64,000 nucleotides of DNA from NCBI GenBank assembly GCA_964036275.1, contig OZ038437.1:11401960-11465959 (forward strand), in the 5' to 3' direction. Source of the DNA: Litoditis marina (taxonomy: Eukaryota; Nematoda; Chromadorea; Rhabditida; Rhabditidae). How positions within the stretch are numbered: the stretch's first letter is position 1; each line of letters begins with the position of its first letter. Positions 12,601-21,600 of the stretch are shown here, piece by piece. A model generated the notes under the pieces. The model saw only the letters and a list, made by a program, of their open reading frames with translations, was not told where the DNA came from and made no database searches. Position numbers and translations under genes: made by a program.

Positions 12601-15600
12601 CAGAGCGTGTAGCGATCGTATTCTCGAGTACGTGACACGTGACGAGGTGCCCTCCCCGAAATACGTCACTCTTGAGGGAACCCGACTGAAGAGCATGATG
12701 ATCACTGGCAGCAAGGTTGGTATCAAGTCAAACACAGGCATACCCCAGTAAAGTTGTCCGAACAGTGAGAAAAAACGACTACCTTTTTTTGAAAAATGAA
12801 CTACCTTTTCGCCTTAAATAAGACAATCGGTCTACTTTTGATGAAAAAGCATCAGTTTTTCACTTGTTTACATACGAAAACGGACTACTTTTTGTCGCCT
12901 AGTCAGACCTTACTGGTGTTTGAACACAGGGCGACTTTGTTGGATGGTTCATCCATTTACCCAATTTTCTTCAAAATGGGGATTTTTATCGGTCCCAGTT
13001 TTAATAAATGCCACGTTTACTGGTGAAAACATCACTTTCCATTCTGTTTTGTAGTTCATTCACCATGCAAAACAACCTGATTTTCAATCAATTTTTGTGA
13101 ACAACAAAATCGCCTCACGTATATGTAGTCAAGTGGGGGGTTATTAATGTAGTTTCAGGCAGGGGTGACCACAAGTTGCACGCGTGCCACATTTTTAGGG
13201 GGGGGGGGGGGTCGTAAAGCCCCCGATGGAGCCAAAAATTTTAAAAACTAAATTTTAAAAAAAAGCCGATTTTCGTGAAAATCTCGCAATTTTGAAGAAT
13301 AATTTCGTATTGTTTGGGCGAATTTCTATTTTTTAAGGGGGAGGGGTCGTACCGGTGGTAGGGTCGGTCAATTTTTTGGTCACCCTTTCAGGCAAACGTA
13401 TTATTGTTAAAAACGGTGAGGGATCGTAACCAACAAAAGGCGGTCAACTTTTGTGTTTTCTTGTGGAATAATCATCTCTAGGCGGTTTTTAGCTTCAAAG
13501 AAGTATGAGATCGAAGGACATTTGACCTCATTTCCAGACGCGTATTGTGGATTCGAAGAACTTTGTGCCAGCCGCCATTGACGAGTTTGCGAGAAGCATT
13601 GGAATTCCCCAGATTGTTCAAGGGTAGGTCAATTGTTCTCGATAACTTTGTTGTGTTGGCGAATTTTTCATCCAACCAGTTTTTCGCTAAGTTGACCTTT
13701 TTGGTTTTTCACCTTTTCCCAGGCTACCTGAAAGAATAGGTTATCAAAAAATCAGGTAACTTAATTGCGCTGTTGTTGAAGAGTTTACCAGGGGCGTTGT
13801 ATTTCTTCAGATTGTTCAAGGGGTTAGGTTGGGTTCTGAAGGCCATTTACGGTTATTTTTGTCGTCGGGTTGTCGGGTACTTTGTGGTTCACCTGTTTTC
13901 AACGAAAACTTCGCCTCTTCATTGTGGTTCAGAATCCTACACCAATATGGTCGGACTATTCGACACAATGAACCCTATTTTAGTTCGAAATACGTGAAAA
14001 TTCAATGATTTTACTACAGAAATCGGCCGATTCTGATGTGTATTCAAGCAAATATCGATTTTTTAGCGAGTTTCCGGACAAATTCATTCACTCGAGCAAC
14101 TTTGACTACGTGGGTCCCGTTCCCCCATTGGAGTTGTTCGCCAAACCGGAAACCGCTCGCGCGTATCACGCGCAGCGGCTCCAAGATCAAAGTACATTCA
14201 TATTCCAGGACGAGCTGTTGAGGTGTGTTCATTAAGCAAGTTAAAAACATTTAAAAGATAACCATTTAGTACGTACTGTAAGATATGGAGAGATGGATAA
14301 AAGGCGAGATAGAGAGAGAGGGGGAGAGGAGAGAGCGAGAAAGAAAAAGAGAAGGAAGGGAGGGGATAGCGCATTAGAGAGCATGAGAAGGAAGGGGATG
14401 GAGAGATATGTGTGAGAGAGAGATACAGAGCGAGACAGAGAGAGGGAGAGAGAAAGAGAGAAATATCCTTCTTCCAGAACCACCTACGGGGAGCTGGTCC
14501 AGATGTCTTCTGCTCTGCTGTGCATGGAATCGGTCGGCCACGATGTCCTGGGGTTAAGAATATTCGAGGAATCGGAGAATTTATCGAGAGCCGCCTTGTT
14601 CGGCTATCGGAGGTTGGTTATCGATTTATTGATTTTGGTCTTCAGGGTTTAGACTGGAGTGTGACAGCGTAATTGCTATTTCTTGAGGCTCATAAGAGAG
14701 AGAATATGGGGTTTCATGTTTCAGCGACTATTGGGACTGGTGAAATCCATATTTATAAGAAATTTCACATATTATAAATCATTAATTGCCGTATAGGGTT
14801 CACTTTTTATAAAGGCGTATGTTCATCTCTCCCGCATCAAACTACGACGGGAATTGAATCATTTCTTAGAATTTGTTGACTTGAGAATGTTTTCAGAAGT
14901 TTCATGGAAGCTTCTCTTGTATCCCTTTTTAGTAGTTTCTTGGAAATTTCTTTTTTATCTATAAAATTCATGTTAAACATGCTTTTGTTGAATTTCTTTT
15001 TTCAGGAATTTCATGGAAGACGAGACGCTTCTCTTGGACCGCGGAATGGGTACGAAGTTCCGTTCCACCTACTCTATGACCGCGATGAAGTATCTTGCTT
15101 GGAGGGCACATGATGGGGGATTGCCGATCGATACTGCCGTGAATGTGGGGGAGTACAGGGTACGTAGTACGTCATGTTTGCTGCTGTGTTTTTGTGAAGT
15201 TCACGGATTCTAACCAACACTAAACAGTTTTGGGCAACTTTCTTGCGTTGCTCGGCATTTCAGAAGAAAATGGCGCAGAGAGAGAGGGGGGAAGAGAAAG
15301 ATAGAGAGCGAGCTCGCCTAGTTCACATCTCGATTTTCAGGTTCCGAACACTCCCTTCCATTTGGACGGTTTCATTCAGCCGTGTGAGAAGTACCCGCGA
15401 GGTCTGGGCATTGATGTGAAGGTAATAACTTCATGTGCTATTCATCGTTTCAATATCTCACCAGTTGGAAGGGGGGGGGGGGGGGGGGTTTGACTGTCCT
15501 ACAAGAAGGAGCTTGTTTTTGGTTAGGAATTCGTGAAAAAAAAAATTACATCAAAATCGGGTTAATTCTTGCGGTTTAGGCAAAAAAACAAATCTGTTTC

Positions 15601-18600
15601 TGCCTTTTTTGCGACTAACTGGAGATTTCTACTAGAGTATGAAAAATTGTTATGTAGTTGACAGCCCCCAAAAGTTATCACATTCTTGATTCAGGGTTGC
15701 TACTGGCACGCGCACGGCTGCACGTATGTGCCGCAGATGGTTGCGCGGCGCGAGCTGCGCGTTCCCACTATTCGAGCTAACGACAAGAAGCGAGAGGATG
15801 AGATCAGGTATAGTTTGGCAGCATAGATAAAAAGGGGTCCAACCGGGCTTTTCAAAAGTGAAGGGGTCAGATCGCTCTTGTTGCAAAACTGAGGGGAGAG
15901 AGGGTAGTATCCATTGGTTGGTCTGAGACCAGCCAATGGACTCTCCCCCATTGCGCATCGAATGTGAAGGAGGTCATTTGCTAACCTTGTCAAGACGTGA
16001 AGGTAGTACCATCTCAGGATGGCACCTTTTTACCTATGTTTGGCAGTGAAAATTGCACTAGATCTCGTTTTCAGACTGCACAAAGTGTCATTTTGTAAGT
16101 GTGAATCATAACTCTAGGTAACCTATGCTTCGTTCTAAGTTACGTTCCGGTTGCCCATTCAGGTAACCGGGGGAAAAAAGGTTGGCAGTAAATCGGGTCA
16201 GATGTGAAATTCACTTGTGAACAACGTAGACATCAACAGAATATTGTTACTTCCACTATTTTACCATAGATGGGATAGTGTCGGTTCGACGATTGGCAAA
16301 GTTAGACATCCCCTCCAACGAAAAGGCGAAAAGTTAAAGGTCACCCCTAGGTAGTTATCCAGAAAACGCAGAAATGTTGAAATAGTTACAAGTCCCCCCA
16401 ACCAGAATGAAGTAAAAGTTAAGGTTCCCCCGGTCAGATAACCGAGGTATCGCATCTATGTATTTTACAGACGCCATTGTGACCTAGAGATAGTGTGGGA
16501 GTGCGAGATCGCCCTCAGGCGAATGACCAACGCGGAAATGGATAATTACATGAACAATTGCTCGTTTGTGGTCAGTTTTTTCTTTAATGTTACATAAAAT
16601 GGGTTTACATTACTTTACATACAAGATTTACATTGAAATGGACCATTTCATGAACAATTTCTCGTTTGTGGTTAGTTTTCACTTCTATACAACATTTCTT
16701 CACAATGAAATATTACATTAAATCAAGCATTTCATGAACAATGGCAGTTTTGTGGTAGGTTTTCCCAATGAACCATTTGTGAATAATTGCTCGTTTGTCG
16801 TGAGTTTTTATTCTGTATCAAATATGTAAGGTTTTGGGCTTGAAACATGAATTAATGGAAATTGTACAAGTTTTGTTTGACATACGTTTCAAATGTTAAA
16901 AGCATGAATTTCCCACACGCCACACACTAACCATCAAGGTGTGACTTTTTTCAACAAAGGAACCAGCTGTTCGATTCACATACGTGAAACGTTGTGATGC
17001 GCATTGCGGTGAATTCTATATCTAACCGGGTTTTTAGGTAACCTAACTCTTTTTTGGTAACCTCTTTTTCAGGTTACCTCAGTAGGTAACCGGTTGTTAA
17101 CCTAAAATGAAAAGCAGGTTACCTGTTTTTTTAACGCAAAATGTGGTTTTCACCGTTAGTTTCAACGGTAACCGGATTTTAGTTTTAGGTTACTTCCAGG
17201 TTACCTACTGAGGTAACCTGAAAAAAAGGTTACCAAAAAGAGGTTAGGTTACCTAAAAACCCGGTTAGTTGTAGAATTGACCGCGCATTGCGCATCTAAA
17301 GTAGGCAAATTTTCCCGATACGGAAGAAAAGTACTCTTGTTTTTCGTGTTTTTCTAGTATGAGTGTGGCAAAAGTCGAACACGTTTTCACTTTCAAAAAT
17401 ACACGTTACAACAAAACTTGAACTTTTCATGTTTTTATTTTCCAGGGTCACGTGGAAACGTTGGATGCCGTGTTTCCGTTGAGAAAGGAGACAATTCGTC
17501 TGGTTGGGGAAGCGGATGACCAGTACGAGTTGTGCTACAGAGATATCAGCGGGTTAGTTTGTTGTCTGAGTCTGAGTCATAAAAAGAATGGAGATTACTG
17601 TGCATTCTACTTACTGCTGTGTGATACGAACGCATAGTTTTGTAACGGTAGAATGTCAAGCTCTGCCTCTTCTCCGCATATTGGCTATGAAAATTATCTC
17701 AATTTTCTAGATCCGGTCAACTTTTGAGAAGTTGATATTATTTCGTTCGAGCACAGCAGAAATTGAGATACACCGTAGGCTTCCATGTTTGAGCACACTG
17801 TACGACTTCCATGGTGTGACTGCTTGGAGGAAAGGAGAGAACGTCAATTTTTGATGCAAAACTAGCTGACTTTGACAGTTTTAGATTTAAAAAATACAGG
17901 ATAGTTTTGGTGAGGAGAAAAGTCGTTATTGTATGATTTTAAAATGTGTCATCTTTTCAGTCTGCCAGCCAAGTGCATGAAATACGACGCTTTTCCACGC
18001 GGCGAAATCAAACGTGTGCACGGAGAGACGATGACAGTGCCAATTAGGACATCAGAACATCTGAGACAGTGCGCCAGAGGACTGATGTACTGTAAGGTAT
18101 TGTTCATGTAGTTTTGAATTTTATGCATCACTTCACTGACGAAACTTTTATCGATACCAAACACGCCTCTATTTCGCTATATACACGTGAGGAGCTCATG
18201 TACAGAGGATGTTGTTGAGGAAATTGGAGACCAACTTACCCGATAATAGTGGTATTTCAACATTGTCTCCTGATATTCATAGACACTACAAATACAGAAA
18301 TAGAATAGATTTATTCAACATGTGATTTTTCACATTTTGAAATGTGGCACTCCAATTGTTGGATAAAAGAAGGAAAAAATAGATATAGAATAAAAATAGA
18401 ATATGTTCTGTCCTAGTGTTCTTTGTTCAGGTACTACCACCTGCCAACCTGGTGCTGCCAGTCCTACCCTACAAGCTCGATGCCAAAACAGTCTACACTC
18501 TTTGTCGATGTGAGTTTTACTCATACGCCAGTAAGGTCTGACTGAGCGACATAAAGTAGTCCGTTTTCAGGTATAAAGACGTGAAAATGCAGGATTTGTC

Positions 18601-21600
18601 ATCAAAAGTAGACCGATTTTCATCCCTTCGACTGAAAAGTAGTCCCTTTTTCGAAAATTTCTGACTATTCGGACAACCTTGCTGGTGTATGGTTTTACTG
18701 CGAGTCGACCTGAACGTTTCCGGATTGAAAGGGCGTTTCAAGTTAAAAGTATAATTTTCCTTCAACGTTGAACCCGTTTGTTGAAAAACCTAGTATACAA
18801 AATTAGATTTCCGGAAATTAGTTCCTTTTTTTTCAATGTTTCCAAATAGCCAAAAACTCGTGAACGTTTCCCTGAAATTCTGCCGAAGAATTCTGGTTTT
18901 GAGTCGGTCAAAAGTCGGGATCCTTGAAGAAAAGTCGAATAAACTTGCACCAAGTGATCCAAACTGTCCACCCTAAATTCAAGTAGATTCATGTACATTC
19001 ATAAAATTAGAATACTTTCCAGCCTGCTGCGAGAGTCAGTCCACCTCTGAGTGTGGTCATTCGGATGATGAAAGGGCCCTGACTGGTACATGGACCACAC
19101 ATGAAATGGAATTGGCATTGGATATGGGATACTGTATTTCACATGTGTATGGGGTGAGTTGGGGGAAGAGAGAGAGGGATAGAGAAAGAGAGAGAGAAAG
19201 GGGGGACGTTAGAGAAGGAGAAAGTGAAAAAGAAAGAGAGAGAGAAATAGGCTATAGAGAAGGAATGATGAGAGACGGACAACTTTATTTCAGGCACAAC
19301 ACTGGGAAAACTGGTCCGAGTACGGCACGGATGATCAGCAGAACGTGAAACACGGCCTGTTTTCGAAGTACATCGATTCTGTGTTGGGTTGTAAGAAGGT
19401 GAGTTTGGGGTGGGGCGAGTATGCTCATACACCAGCAAGGTTGTCCGAATAGTCATAAAAGTTCGAAAAACAGACTACTTTTTGGCCGAAAAGATGAAAA
19501 TCGGTCTACTTTGTTGTGAAAATCCTAAATTTTTACGTGTTTACATCTGAAAACGGATTACTTTTTGTCGCTTAGTCGGACCTTACTGGTGTCCGAGTAT
19601 GCTACGAATACCGAACCCATAACTCGGCTAGTTCAACATCTTCTGAGTGAGAAACATCCGTTTCATTAGAGTGGGTAACTTTTATCGCTTCCAAGCTTCT
19701 TTTTGACCTCGGTTACTTTTGTGGTTCCCGTTATTCCTTCCTGGCAGGGTCCGGTGGGGGATCAGCGTTCAATATTGATAATAATAATAATGTCAAATAT
19801 AGTGTGTGCCAAATTTATAAATTTCTGTCTCTCGTCTAAATCGAACCTGCCAGCAAAAGATTTGTAGCAGGGAGCTAACCACTGTGCTATTAGTGTAGAT
19901 CACCGGGAAGCGTTGGTATTGGTATTGAAGACATGTGTGCGTACACAGCGGGAAATGAGATATACAGTACCCTCCCGCCCTTCCGTTGGCGACGATATAC
20001 TATATGTTTTCCTTCCAGGCAGCTTCCGGCGTGCCAGCCTCCCACACTGTCGACTCGTACGTTTCCGCGGTATTGTCGCGAGAAGGCATCAAATTGGACC
20101 CCAGTCTGATTACGGAGAACCCGATTGTCAGGAAGATTGCCGATGGGTTGCTGGATTTAGTGAGTTTAGATAAAATTACGTGAAACGTGGGAAAATATTG
20201 AAAGTTTGGTAAAAAGTTGTATATAAACCAAGAAGTAAGTTTTGACTGTAATTGTAATCAAATTGGACTCGAGTCTCATCATGGAGAACCCGGTTGCATA
20301 CACCAGTAAAGTTGTCCGAATTGTCAGAGAAACTCGAAAAACGAACTACTTTTCGCCGAAAAGAAGAAAATAGGTCTACTTACTACTTTTGATGAAAAGT
20401 CATGAATTTTCTTGTGTTCACATCTGAAAATGAACTACTTTTTGTCGCTTAGGACCTTACTGGTGTTTGCCCGGTTGTCAGGTGTCAGGAAGATAGCGGA
20501 TGAGTTGTTTGATCTGGCAAGTGTAGCTAAATCACGTGAAACGTGTTCTGTACATACACCAGTAAGGTCTGACTAAGCGGCCAAATATAGTCCGTTTTCG
20601 TATGTAAACAAGTGAAAATTTTTGATTTTTCATCAAAATTAGACCGATTCTCTTCTTTTCGGCTTAAAAGTAGTCCGTTTTTCAAATTTTCTGACTATTT
20701 GGACAACTTTACTGGGGTATGGTTCTGTAATGTTTGTAATCTTTCCAGTGGAACGTGTTTGCCGAGCGCTCGGACCACCCGGTGGGCCAGAAAATCGATT
20801 CTTCCGCAGATTTGTGGAAAATCATGGAGGACCCCACGATGCAAATCAAGGAGATTCGGGTTAGTTCATACTACAAACTGCAAAGTACAGAATACAAAGT
20901 GCATAGTAAAATACTAAAATCCCATTTGTTTGTTAGGTGAAAATCAGGGAGATTAGGGTAAGTTCGAGAGACGAAGATCAGAGTGAACAGACTACAAACT
21001 ACAACATATACAAAAAGAAATATACAAAATAGATAGTAAAACATTAAAAACAACGAAGGACTCGGCGACGCAAATCAAGGAGATTCGGGTTAGTTCGGAT
21101 GAAGGTGATCAGAAAACTTGAACATACTACAAAGTACAAAATACAAAGTAGATAGTTGAACGTTAGTTACGATATCCGTATTCCGGAAATTGTCTTTACA
21201 ATGAGTTCCGAAATGTTCTCAATTTTGTAAATATAATAAACAATAAGTTTATTTTTTTGGTTATGTAATTGGGTGTTTGATCTTTCGCAATCATTATCTT
21301 TTTTCTCTTTCCACCCGGATTATAACGTCTGCGTATAGATAAGAACAGCGTGGCGCTACGCTACGTCATGTTATAGTTAACTTTTCTTATCAGTATACGT
21401 CTGTCAGTTTTTATAGCCACAGATCCGTGTAATTTCGTAGCATCCGGCGTTTGCAGCTGTTATCTAGACGTTTTGCAAATAATAATAATAATAGTTCGTT
21501 TGTTCATATGCATGAGAACCGACTTCAATCTAAAATGACCTAACTATATGAACTTCAGAAAAGGGGGAAAAGAAAAACAAACTAACACAACATTTAGACA

